From assembly GCF_000182565.1 (NCBI RefSeq), contig NW_015971540.1:1612476-1676475 (forward strand): a stretch of 64,000 nt of DNA. Direction: 5' to 3'. Source of the stretch: Spizellomyces punctatus DAOM BR117 (Eukaryota > Chytridiomycota > Chytridiomycetes > Spizellomycetales > Spizellomycetaceae). Numbering within the stretch: position 1 is the first letter of the stretch; each line of letters begins with the position of its first letter. A model generated the notes under the pieces. That model worked only from the letters and a program-made list of their open reading frames with translations. It was not told where the DNA came from and did no database searches. A program made the translations under genes and the position numbers. Of the stretch, positions 18,150 through 27,735 are shown piece after piece.

Positions 18150-19598
18150 ATGGTACGTCCCGTTGTCGATGATAGCGAGATCCATCCATCATGAGAGAAA
18201 GCGCCGTCGATTTCGGGATGGTGGAAACGACGGATGCATGGATGGATGGATCGATCGATGGATGGATGATTGTAACAAATGAGCTCATGTACAATTTGCC
18301 ATTCCTTCACATGTAGGCTCGGGGTCCCAAGAAGCACATGAAGCGGGTATGTAATCCTGTCGAGTTAGTTGAGCAGTCTCCATGACTGGGTTGTTAACCT
18401 AATTTCGTCAACAGCTCGCCGCCCCCAAGCACTGGATGCTTGACAAGTTGACCGGTACCTGGGTATGTTGACAAACGAGTCGGAAGTTGGAAAATGGGAG
18501 GGACTCGAGAGATAGAGAGTAGATGGCTGCGGGAAGGAATATGATGGAGATCAAAGGGCGAGCAACGAGTAGGCGGCAATTGTGAAAGAGGCTGAAGTTG
18601 ATTCAGATCCGCATTCGAATTTGGCATTGCGATCACGATGAACATCGTTCTCAAACTGATTACGGTTGTTCCACAACACAGGCTCCCAAGCCCTCTGCCG
18701 GTCCTCACAAGCAGCGGGAGTGCTTGCCCTTGCTCGTTTTCATGCGTAACCGCTTGAAGTACGCTTTGAACAACAAGGAGACCAAGATGATCCTTATGCA
18801 GCGTCTGGTTAAGGTTGACGGTAAGGTCCGCACCGACTCCACCTACCCCGCCGGTTTCATGGGTATGTAAATGGAAAATCTTTTGATTCTTGCATACGTG
18901 TCAAATCTCATAAATGTGGGTGTAGATGTCATCACCATCGACCAAACCAACGAGAACTTCCGCTTGGTCTACGACACCAAGGGCCGTTTTGCCATCCACC
19001 GTATTACCGCCGAAGAGGCCAAGGTACGCTTCATTTCGTGAACCTTTGTGGAAGCTGCGGGATTAACATGGAAACATCCGGGAAAATAGTACAAGCTCTG
19101 CAAGGTTAAGCGCATGCAGATCGGTGCGAAGGGTATTCCCTTCATCGTGACCCACGACGGTCGTACCATCCGTTACCCTGACCCCATCATCAAGGTGCAC
19201 GACACCGTTAAGCTTGACATTGAGTCTGGCAAGATCACCGACACCATCAAGTTCGACACTGGTAACGTTGTCTTCGTTACTGGTGGTCGTAACACTGGTC
19301 GTGTTGGTGTCATCACCCACCGTGAGAGGCACCACGGCGGTTTCGACATTGTTCACATCAAGGATGCCCTCGACCGCCAATTCGCCACCCGTTTGAGCAA
19401 CGTTTTCGTCATTGGTGAAGGCAACAGGCCTTACATCTCTCTTCCCAAGGGCAAGGGTGTCAAGGTGGGTGATTGGAATTACATGATGCATCATATATAT
19501 AACATTTGTCCTAACTCGACGTACTTTTACTTTAGCTCACCATTACTGAGGAGCGTGACAGGCGACGGGAAGCTGCTCGTGCTGCTGCCGCTCACTAA
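18150..19598 (+). CDS. RPS4: 40S ribosomal protein S4 (eS4)
   Basis: Component of the small ribosomal subunit. Seven exons fit in frame: 18150-18152, 18317-18346, 18415-18462, 18682-18861, 18926-19023, 19090-19464 and 19536-19598. The first exon is only the start codon (ATG followed by gtacgt). The second gives [10 protein letters not shown], then [51 protein letters not shown] and [18 protein letters not shown]. The KOW-type region [19 protein letters not shown] follows, and the end is [20 protein letters not shown]. The order and length match eS4 throughout. Codon use is strongly C/T-ending at third positions (GTC, ACC, AAG), unlike most neighbours, as expected for a highly expressed gene. 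Confidence 0.97.
18181..18270. repeat. GGAT/TCCATC microsatellite with inverted halves in RPS4 intron 1
   Basis: Two TCCATC units at about 18181-18190 face a run of GGAT/GATC units at about 18236-18268. The two arms are complementary, so the first intron of RPS4 could fold back on itself between its donor and acceptor. A role in splicing is speculation. Confidence 0.6.
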
Positions 19599-20224
19599 AT
19601 GGGTTCAGTGTGGCCATTGTAGAATTTGGGTGATGTGTGGGTTGATAGGTCGTAAATATACTTTGAAATTTCCATCTCTCTTTGCGCTTTTTGGGTTTCA
19701 AGATATGCGTGTGACTTTGTATCGAGCAGATATTTTGACATTTGTATTTTATTGCATTGTCCATCGCTACTGTTTATTATATCATGTCACAATGGCAGGC
19801 TCCCTTTCCTAGATCCATATGCGTCAACTTGGATACTTAACAGATGGAATGTCAAAAGCCTCTTTGGTTCACATTGTCGTATCAACAACAAGATATCGGC
19901 TGCCAAAATGCGTTGCCCCGAGGCCACAGACGCCGCGAATACGGCGGAAGCTTCCATCCGCTTTACTAGACTCCTCAACCAGTTTGAAACGGAAGTTTGA
20001 ATGCCCCAATTCGCTGTGCTTCTAGAAGCCGACCCTGATTATGTCAGCGGAGACAAAACGCGCTCCTGAATGGGTTGTCCCGTCTGCCACTCGAAGCCGT
20101 CTACTCCAAATTTAGACCAGAGGCAGAACCTTTTTAAAAAGGCCAAGTGCAAAAGTTCGTCGCTTACCTTCCGCTTGTTGTCCTTTTCTGTTTTGCTTTT
20201 TTTTTGCTCGCGTACGTTGACAAG
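19599..20224. other. Intergenic between RPS4 and coactosin, nothing recognised
   Basis: About 625 bp between two co-directional genes. The first 200 bp are AT-rich and probably form the RPS4 3' UTR. A pyrimidine-rich tract (about 20175-20210) lies just upstream of the coactosin ATG, as often seen in fungal promoters or 5' UTRs. Short open frames here look like shadows. Confidence 0.4.
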
Positions 20225-21003
20225 ATGGTCCAATTCGAGGGAGATGTCCAAGCTGCTTACGAGGATGTGCGAAACGACAAGACGCCCACCAACTGGTATG
20301 TTGAGACGCTTGGTGCTTTTTGATTAGAGATTTCGGTTTAGTCTGTTGTGGTTGGGATGCGTGCTTGTTCCTGGGCATGGGCTGGCAATTCACGGTGTCA
20401 TGCACCGCGCAGCTGGGAACAACTCTTTTGTAGAGAAGATTGCTAGATTGTCAGAGCCGAGAGTAACACCAACTCACAACTATATCGTACTTTAGGCTCT
20501 TGTTGAACTACCTCGACGACAAGTCAGATGTCCTCAAGCTTGCTGCAACCGGTACGGGTGGCTTGCAGGAATTCGTGTCCCAGCTCAAGGAGGACCAAGC
20601 GGCTTTTGGATACCTTCGTATTCTTGTTGGCAACGACGAGCTGGTATGTCTCTTTATACATTTTTGCAGCTCTACATATGCATGTATCTAAATCACAAAT
20701 GTTCGAAGTCGCAACGTGCCAAGTTTGTGTTGGTCAGCTGGTGTGGACAGCAAGTCAAGGTTATGCGAAAGGCCAAGCTTTCCGTGCATATCTCGGACGT
20801 GAAGCAGGTGATCAAGACGTTTGCGATTGAGGTTGCAGCCTCTAGCAAGGAGGTAAGGACGACGATGGCCGTTGATGCAGTTTATTCGAGTCTTGGTTAA
20901 AAAAGAGTTTTCATCCTTGCAGGATCTTCGTGACAACCAGGTTACACTCTTGCTCCGAAAGGCAATGGGAGCAAACTACGACCGACAAACTTCCCAATAT
21001 TAA
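20225..21003 (+). CDS. Coactosin-like actin-binding protein (ADF-H domain)
   Basis: Small F-actin-binding protein that protects filaments from capping. Four exons: 20225-20295, 20496-20643, 20709-20852 and 20933-21003, about 144 residues, the usual coactosin length. The single ADF-H domain starts VQAAYEDVRNDKTPTNWLLLNYLDDKSD and passes through FGYLRILVGNDELSQRAKFVLVSW. It ends KKxxGANYDxQ-like (RKAMGANYDRQTSQY), which is the coactosin C-terminus rather than that of cofilin or twinfilin. Splice signals: gtatgt/tttag, gtatgt/cgaag, gtaagg/tgcag. Confidence 0.92.
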
Positions 21004-21622
21004 GCCAGTTAGATTTAGCGCACCAGCTCCATGTCGGTAGTCGAAGTGTGTACTGGGGGATATCCCGACATTGGGTGATGCAAACGTTTGAAATAATTTA
21101 ATGACTTTTTGATACGATAAATGACTTGCGCTTTACTCGACATTGGTCCCCAAAAGATTGGCGGGAAACTCATCGTTCTGATTATGCATCATCCCACCAT
21201 GTTATAATCCATCCTTTCTCGACGATATGCAGTGAAAAACTTCATGCTATGGACTTTGTTCAGTTGGCGTGCGACAGACGGACGGCTTGCAGCAGGATTG
21301 ATTCTCATCCCGTCTTTCAAATAAAGACAAAGAGTGTCCACTCTCCTTGCCTTTCTCCACAGAGTAAAATCCAGAAAGGGTAGTTCGAGCATGAGGCATA
21401 TAATCCCAACGTCCACCTACAACGTTTCTATTCTGGTGATTCAAACGTACGGCCCACGACACATTGCCATCCTCTTCCAAAATATCTTGTGTTGCATTTT
21501 CACCTCTTCTACTCTTATCGCCCAGCACATCATCCTATGCTCTTCCACTACACCAAGCAAGAAAAATAACACTCATAAATCACAAGTTGGGATTCAAGAA
21601 GAGGCAAACAGATGCGACCAAC
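21004..21622. other. Convergent intergenic stretch, nothing recognised
   Basis: About 620 bp between the 3' ends of coactosin (plus) and SEC61 gamma (minus). Several open frames under 100 codons exist on both strands, but none shows family features or usable splice partners. No repeat was seen. Confidence 0.4.
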
Positions 21623-21898
21623 TTACACAATGATATTGTTAATGGGAATATGGATCAACTTGACAAAGAATCCAATGAATCCCATGATCAGGAACCCAAC
21701 CGAAACAGCTTGCGTCACTTTGATGAATTCTGCCAACAAGCCAGTCCCAACAGTTGAGCCGCCAGTCCCCGGTTCGTCAAAGCACAAACCAAGTATCTTA
21801 CCTCTCTTGTCAGGCTTTGTACACCTGTTTACGAGCTGGACGCCCTCCTTGAAGAACTGTCTCGGTCCATCAATGAGTTCTGTGATATTGTCCGACAT
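21623..21898 (-). CDS. SEC61G: Sec61 translocon gamma subunit (Sss1)
   Basis: Tail-anchored subunit of the ER protein-conducting channel. Two exons, 21898-21802 and 21729-21623, give 67 residues, the usual length. Exon 1 is [32 protein letters not shown]; exon 2 has the conserved membrane anchor and end ([25 protein letters not shown]). Donor is gtaaga and acceptor ttggcag. The 72-nt intron is a multiple of three and contains no stop, so an unspliced message would encode a protein with 24 extra residues between the amphipathic helix and the anchor. That longer form does not match the family, so splicing is preferred. Confidence 0.96.
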   Translation of the reverse strand: MSDNITELIDGPRQFFKEGVQLVNRCTKPDKRGKILGLCFDEPGTGGSTVGTGLLAEFIKVTQAVSVGFLIMGFIGFFVKLIHIPINNIIV

Positions 21899-22303
21899 TT
21901 TGATGGATGATGTGCGTGGGGCAAATTGGAACGAGATCTAAAATGGCTGGGCGGTTCACTTGGGACCTCCAATCTCTAACGGCGCCAAACGCGCGGTTCG
22001 GTCACGTGCCCATTGTGGCAAATGCAGCTGCTGCGCCCTTCATCGTGCTATAAATGGTTAAATGGTATTTGGCCCGCCGAGTATAAAAGGGGACGACCTT
22101 CCAAATCCCCCCGTCGCCCTTCAGGAGGAGGCAATATGTAGGCTGCATGTGCTTCGTTGTGTATTGCATCGTTCATCATATCAAAGCCAACGTGGCTCAA
22201 GCAGACTACCACGGCGGCCTTTGGCCGTCCTGCGTATCGAATCTTGATGGAGGCCTCGCTAACCATCGTATACACATGATGTATGCGTTGCATAATGTTG
22301 AAT

Positions 22304-22370
22304 CCATGTTGTAGGAGTGCGTGGGGGTAGGAGAGTACTCCTAGTCGTGGTTTGGGTCCCCTCCTTGACT
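22304..22370 (+). other. Conserved stem-loop core of the island element (copy A)
   Basis: About 65 bp that are nearly identical in all three copies (copy B 27340-27406, copy C 29471-29537, both minus). It contains the hairpin TAGGAG-AGTA-CTCCTA, a second AGGAG...CTCCT pair around it and a GGG/CCC pair between. The segment GTGGTTCGGGTCCCC (GTGGTTTGGGTCCCC in copy A) resembles a tRNA T-arm or pol III B box, but I could not complete a cloverleaf. Conservation here is much higher than in the rest of the element, which suggests a functional RNA or protein-binding site. Confidence 0.6.
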
Positions 22371-22446
22371 TTAGTGACTTGGCGGGTATTGCGCCAGGTT
22401 GCGCCTTACCCCATAACCAAGTGGCCAGTTAAGCGCCTCTGGCGCC

Positions 22447-22473
22447 GCAGTAGGAACTGTGCGTTCCTGCTGC
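22447..22473 (+). other. 11-bp hairpin of the island element (copy A)
   Basis: Inverted repeat GCAGTAGGAAC / GTTCCTGCTGC with a 5-nt loop. All 11 positions pair, one as G-T. In copy B the same stem is at 27230-27256 with an identical stem but a different loop. In copy C the second arm is mostly deleted. Just upstream is a small hairpin GCGCC-TCT-GGCGC that stays paired in copy C through a G-T wobble. Confidence 0.65.
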
Positions 22474-22515
22474 TGGGAGGGATAATAGCTCAGTCTGCTT
22501 TGCCTTTGTTGTACA

Positions 22516-25036
22516 TGCCTATGGCACAATTCTAATTCATGCCCAATTATTCACGTAACTCTGGAAGTTGAGCGTCTGGAGAGGATGATCCATCGCACTA
22601 AAACCTTTCATCATCGGCCAAGGCAGGCGAAGACGCGTGGTCCAGTAACGTTTCTGCTGGACTTACGGAGTCGCTTGCTCCTCCCGGACTCTGCTTATAA
22701 TGTCGCGGCCATCAATGCTCTGGTAATGTACGTCGGAGTACAAGCCATAACGCAAACTCAGAGTAAGCAGTCGCAAAGCTCCCATAACACACAGCGCTCC
22801 CATGGACATATTTCAGCAATTAGCGGTGGATCTCGACACTGAAGGGAAGGCAAGGTGTTGCAACCCGTATGACAGTCAAGGAGGATATTCCGACATTGTA
22901 CTCTATTCCTTTTCCAGTACGTTGACCCACTCGAGAACGCTCTTTTGGTTGAATATGGATCATGACTGACGTGCAAATGTTTGGAATATCAAACGACATA
23001 CATGCAGTTCGTGCTGGATTTGCACACTCACCGCTCTTTCCAGAGTGCGGTCCTTTAGCTGACTTTTGCTTTTCTTCCAGCTTTCCTTTCCATATGTTCA
23101 CGCCGGAATCCATATTTTCCGGTATGAAATGCTGTATACTGAGCTCCTCGATTGGATCGCTACATCTGATTTCATCAAAATGAACATGTCCCCCTCACGG
23201 CATAGCCTTATTACTTGTTTCTAGCATGTACAACCCAGATCGACTTTTTGAATGTGCAAACCATACCAGGAATATTGCAGTGCGTGCGTTAACACTAGTT
23301 GAATGATTGCAACCGCAATACGCCAGTTCAAACCCGCTGCTACGCTTGAAGGGTAAGTCGATACTGAGCTGTATTCTACTGTTTCCGGTCCTTCCCTTTA
23401 ATTTGGAGGGGGCTTTCCTGACCCCGCCGTCTCCTGTTCATGTGGGAGGATACTGACTGTATCTGACCTTTTGATTCTTTCACATGTCACATTGCGCTAG
23501 TGTGATCATTGTGGAGAGCATACAAGACGTCAAAACCACCTGCACCATCAAGCCCTTCATGTTGTATGCTCGGGTACTGCTACTTGATGCGCATTGGCTT
23601 GCCATCGATGCCTACAATAATCACATGGGGCATGTGGCAAACGAAGAGCGACATCGAGAAAAAAAAAGATCAAAAAGCAAATGTCACTTGGTCAACTGTG
23701 CTCGTGAATTTTGATATTCTCCCGTAAATAATTGTCATATTATCGAGCAGTGTTATTCTCTTGCGAGCCTCTGTGATGGAAAAGTCAAACAAACCACAAA
23801 ACCAAAGCTGATTCTTACCATCGTCGTTTGATGCAAAAGTATGGCCTTCCCCCCAGCGAGGGCTTTGAGCAACCACGCGCTTGCATCCCCGATCGGGACC
23901 TTACGAAATCACAAGCCACATCTTACCCAACGCGTCGCTTTTGACAGTTGACACTGGGCGCAAAAAGAAACTTGCGCGGAAAAACAGAAAAAAGGCCACG
24001 GACAATATGACAAAACGAGTATGACAACGGCAACTCAGCGGCTTCAATGAAGAAGATGGAGAGATTGGCAGCAAACAAGGAGTGGAAATCGATTTAGTAG
24101 AACGTCAGATACCGTAGAATCGGAAAGAAGAGAAACCGCGGAAGAAAATAAATTCCCTTGTGGAGGGAGCTCTCGTCTATAAAAAGGGGACCTGGCTCAT
24201 GTAAATCATCAGTAGACTTGGCGGGCTCCCAACATGGAAAATACGATTGGCGCTTTCGACTGACCACTGGGATCACGACAACTTTAAAGACTTGTCTTTA
24301 GCTTCATTCCCTTCACATCTTCACTCTACTCGACAGCGACTTGCCGAGCGACCTGCGACCCTGCGGCTTTGCGATACTTTCGACGTTGGCGTTACGTTGT
24401 TCAAAATTCCAATCAAGCTTGAGCGATACTACTTGAAAATTCAGCGAAACACTTGAACTCTCCGTAGGACTCTGCAAGCATGCCTAAACACCAACCGTAC
24501 GAACCTGGAACGCAAAAACCGGAAACCGCCATCCGTGAAAAGACATGGGAATATGACGCTTGGCGAGTTTTGACAGGCCAATCAAGTTAAAACCAGACGT
24601 CTGCCCTTTGCATGAACGCTTCACCAAACGGCGGCCAAGGGAGAGCTCTCGCATCCTCTCAATTTCTTCTATTCGGACGTTCGGCTATCACTCTTCGTTA
24701 GTTGCCACAAAGTTCTTACCCCGGCTAGCTCCCAACCATTCAACACTCAAAGCCCGCAATTTCCTTCCGCAGCTTGGCCTTCGGGGACCGAGACGCATTG
24801 CGAGACTGAAGTCGAGCCCTGAAAACAAGCTAACCCAGTCAAAGTTGAAGTGACTTATATTGAAGATAGACACCAACGGATAAGCTTCGAAGATGTGGGG
24901 TCTCCGGTCTCGACAGAATCGCATTATGCAAACAGAACGACGCGCCTGTATCTTAGCGCGAAGAATGGTCGATCCTCTTCAAACCCCTTGTCGGAAGAAC
25001 GCAATTTATGGGATTGTCGTAACATGTGGAGAGTGT
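22516..25036. other. Gene-poor island sequence, no supported gene
   Basis: About 2.5 kb with only short reading frames and no convincing exon chain. Weak items are a TATA-like box identical in core to those of the island elements (ctataaaaaggggacc, about 24177-24192) and a 36-codon frame from ATG at 24480 (MPKHQPYEPGTQKPETA..., stop at 24590). A stretch at about 23500-23650 reads, on the minus strand, a little like a DDE-transposase fragment (HVIIVGIDGKPMRI) but is broken by stops. I see no full transposon. Confidence 0.4.
24177..24192 (+). promoter_or_regulatory. TATA-like box resembling those of the island elements
   Basis: The sequence ctataaaaaggggacc matches the TATA boxes of copies A (gtataaaaggggacgacc) and C (ctataaaaaagggggcgacc). 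Downstream there is no copy of the rest of the element. A possible target is the 36-codon frame at 24480. Function is inferred. Confidence 0.35.
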
Positions 25037-25680
25037 CTACATTCCCGCCCATACACCTCGGCCCCGGCCCCTTCGTTGCCCTCTTCGTATCCGGTCTCCA
25101 GGAACTTTGTTTGCCAGCGAACGAGGAACATTTGTCAGCGTGATCATGACATTTCCATTGCCCGGTGCTGTTGGGTCGATCCAAAAGAGTCGCACCACTC
25201 CTGTAGTGGCGACCGTAACTTCTTGGCCTTCTAAAGTCGGGTAGTACACTTCACGCTTCCAGATTCCTAACCCTCCAAAGCGGAAGCCAGCGTAGCGCGG
25301 GTAGTGCGCATAATAGACATCCCGTAGATCGTCCATGTACATCATGGACAATTCGTATAGACGTTGTCCAAAGTCTTCGCGGAGCTTGCGGTGATCGCTC
25401 CGCTTCATCTTCCACAAGTTCGCCAACATGTGCAACCTGTCTAGGTTGCCCCCGCGATACCCAACACGTACCCGCCATGTTAATTCTTCACAATCATCGC
25501 CATAGCATTTCTTCATGATCCTCTGCAAATGTTTCAATTTCTTCGGTAGTCATTCCGGCGCTTTCGCCACCCCTCCTCGTATCCTCCCAACGATGCAACC
25601 ATACGGACTTTTTCGACTGCACCAGCATAGCACGATCATACGGTCTTCAAGAATTCGAGCCGAAATATTTTTGAACATCA
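25037..25680 (-). pseudogene. Decayed member of an unknown gene family (locus M)
   Basis: Reading on the minus strand, about 25680-25500 matches the 3' part of locus P (26301-27088): YAGAVEKVRMVASLGGYEEG then, after a one-base frame change, GMTTEEIETFAEDHEE. Locus P has YTGDIYQARGLAGLEGYEEG and VTAEEIEALGPLEEEE. A second segment (open frame 25537-25037, no usable ATG at its start) carries RSDHRKLREDFGQRLYE, then DDLRDVYYAHYPRYAGFRFGG and a basic RRGQRRGRGRGVWAG end. It shares DHxxL and DLxxxYYxHYPxYxG with locus P. The two segments are in swapped order relative to P, suggesting an internal duplication. No known family is recognised and no function is proposed. Confidence 0.45.
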
Positions 25681-25689
25681 AACCCACCT

Positions 25690-26300
25690 ATGTAGGCTCG
25701 AGCAACCGGACGACGGGAGCTTTCGACCTCAAGCGACTAGCGGAAGACTTATACGAACACTTTGAGGAATGTACCAAATGCGATATTCTACCCAGCTTGG
25801 GGGCGGAGAGGAGGAATCATCATTTTCCCACCATGCTTGCTTCTTCAGAGTATTTTTCTTATCGCTCACGCGTGGACTACGCTGTTAATTGGCAGTTTCC
25901 ACCGCGGACAGCCGGATGCTTTCATGTGCATCACCCGCGAATCGACGCAGCAAAAGTCCATAAACCACAACGCCGCCATCTGGGGTCGCGACGAAAATAT
26001 GGAGTGGATTCTCGTGGCTGCCCACTTCCCCGATGCGCTTGATGACAACCAAATGCTGCAGAACACCCACCAAGACTCCGACAATGAATGAACACGAGGC
26101 GAACGCATAGTCAAGTTTCACGTGACAATCTTGCCATATAACCATTTCTGGATTAATTATGCGATAATCAACTCTGCACGCGAATGTGACAATTACGTTC
26201 ATACTCGATATGCACCTCTCGTGGGGTAATCACCATTTTTCGCTGCAAGCTAAAGGCTCGGTTTCTTAGGAGCTATTTCATAAATGGCGTTCTCTACATT
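25690..26300. other. Island sequence with an upstream motif shared with the elements
   Basis: Contains overlapping open frames on both strands (for example plus 25762-26091, DDNQMLQNTHQDSDNE at its end), none with an ATG in good context or a known motif. At about 26140-26170 it carries aaccatttctggattaattatgcgata, which matches the upstream flanks of element copies B (27660-27735) and C (29952-30095) in the same orientation. It therefore may be the remnant promoter of locus M or of a lost fourth element. Confidence 0.4.
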
Positions 26301-27088
26301 TTGCGTATGTTGTTGAAGGAAATCATTAACAGTCGAACCCTTTCAACGTTCGCGGAGCACGCCGTCTGGCAGGACGTGGCCCGGCTGGATAGCCAAAAAG
26401 TCCGGCAGTTGCGCGAAAGAGGGATGCTGGGCCCTCTTATTCTCGCTGCGATACGTGGTCGGCACAAGGGACGTCCGTTTCCTACCGCCAGACGTGGTCA
26501 TCGCTCCTCGTCTCCCCACCAGCCGCGGTCCATGCAAGGACAATCTAACACTCGTCAACTGCCGGCATCTTCCTCGCAGCCACCCTCCGACCTCTCACAT
26601 CTTCCGGACTTCGCCGAAGTAACTCAGCTCAGCGCCGGCCGTCTTCCTCGCAACCAACGGGCTTCACCGAAAGGACCTGGGGTGGCACCAACTGACTCTG
26701 ACCAAGTTGACGCACCTCTATTTATTTGGAGAAGGGATCATAATGCACTGTACCGTGCTTGGGTGGAAGGGTCCCGAATCTTAACTCAGGGGGCAGGAGC
26801 GACTTGGAAACCCTGTATTATGAGCACTACCCCCAATATACTGGTGACATTTACCAGGCCAGAGGGCTCGCCGGGTTAGAAGGATACGAGGAGGGAAGTG
26901 AAGAAGTAGTGACGGCGGAAGAGATTGAGGCATTGGGACCATTGGAAGAAGAAGAGGAAGAGCAGCTTGAGGCGGGACAAGAAGCGGTGGAGCGACAAAT
27001 CATCCCCGGACTTTGCGTATTCTGTGATCTGGCGACAAGTATTTGCAGCGTGATTGCCGATCTGTATGAAGATTTGCTGGAGGAATAA
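26301..27088 (+). pseudogene. Frameshifted member of the same unknown gene family (locus P)
   Basis: An open frame from 26301 (192 codons: MLLKEIINSRTLSTFAEHAV..., with a proline/serine/arginine-rich middle) loses similarity to locus M at about 26760. The match resumes in another frame (26759-27088): SDLETLYYEHYPQYTG, then GYEEGSEEVVTAEEIEALG, a poly-glutamate run and a C-terminus with ADLYEDLLEE. A one- or two-base shift at about 26755-26790 would restore the alignment DHxxL...DLxxxYYxHYPxYxG. Either this copy is a pseudogene or a small intron bridges the shift; I see no good GT...AG pair there. Product unknown. Confidence 0.45.
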
Positions 27089-27184
27089 TAATCACTTGCT
27101 TATGGTTAGAGTCATATGTATTTTGTCGATTTCTGCATGTTAATTGTATCTGGGTATTAATATGAATTATCATTGTGCATATGG

Positions 27185-27735
27185 GCATGTACAACAAAGG
27201 CAAAACAGACTGAGCTATTATCCTTCCCAGCAGCAGGAACGGAAAGTTCCTACTGCGACGCCAGACCAAAAGGCCCTTTACTGACCACTTGGTCGGGGGT
27301 AAAGGTAACGATATGACACAATACCCGTCAAGTGACTGCAGTCAAGGAGGGGACCCGAACCACGACTAGGAGTACTCTCCTACCCCCACGCACTCCTACA
27401 ACATGGGTTCAACACTAGGCACCGCAGACAGCGTCAGGTACATACGATGGCAGTGAGGTCACCCATGAAGATTCGATACGCAGGACGGCAAGGCCGCCGT
27501 GAAAATCTGCTTGAGCGTCAGGTTGGCTTTGATCTGAACAACGAAAGCAATACACAATGAAGCATGAGAGAGCGACATCTGTATTGCACCATCGTGACGC
27601 GCGGGGGGATTTGGAAGACCTCCGCTTTTTATAGTGGCCGGCCAAAGACGCACGAAATTCCATTTGACCATTTCGGGATTAATTCAAAATCACATGCACC
27701 TCACCCCATTTAACCATTTTGGGATTATTTATGCG
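27185..27735 (-). repeat. Dispersed island element, copy B (minus orientation)
   Basis: Inverted copy of the element at 22050-22515. Reading on the minus strand: upstream motif (aaatggttaaatgg, cccgaaatggtcaaatgg) at 27735-27660, TATA-like box ctataaaaagcggagg at about 27632, shared cttccaaatcccccc, shared gtcctgcgtatcgaatctt at about 27480, stem-loop core 27406-27340, 11-bp hairpin 27256-27230 and the terminal gttgtacatgccc at about 27187. The spacing is close to copy A. Reading frames across it (such as 27663-27415) are not kept in the other copies. Confidence 0.8.

Larger units (their letters stand above)
22050..22515 (+). repeat. Dispersed island element, copy A (plus orientation)
   Basis: First of three related copies in this window (others at 27185-27735 and 29322-29970, both inverted). 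It begins with an AAATGGTTAAATGG motif, then a TATA-like box (gtataaaagggg, about 22080-22092) followed by gacgaccttccaaatcccccc, which is shared by all copies. Next are shared blocks gtcctgcgtatcgaatctt (about 22229), the stem-loop core (22304-22370) and, near the end, ggataatagctcagtctg and gtacatgcctatggcaca. No open frame is conserved between copies: frames shift against each other by small indels. It lies 150 bp upstream of SEC61G, facing away from it. It could be a transcribed non-coding gene, a solo LTR or another non-autonomous element; target-site duplications were not found by eye. Confidence 0.8.

Noticed and set aside
19543-20030. Small genes between RPS4 and coactosin
   Set aside because: Short frames on both strands without starts in good context, splice partners or motifs.
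22304-22370. A tRNA gene in the island element
   Set aside because: A B-box-like string and stems exist, but no anticodon arm, D-arm and 7-bp acceptor stem could be laid out together.
23500-23720. DDE transposase fragment
   Set aside because: A short minus-strand string resembles one, but stops and lack of the catalytic triad make it unsupported.
27415-27671. Signal-peptide-like frames in element copies B and C (CIAF.QIKANL.LKQ)
   Set aside because: Similar strings appear in both copies, but small indels put them in different frames relative to any start and copy A breaks them, so the conservation is at the DNA/RNA level.
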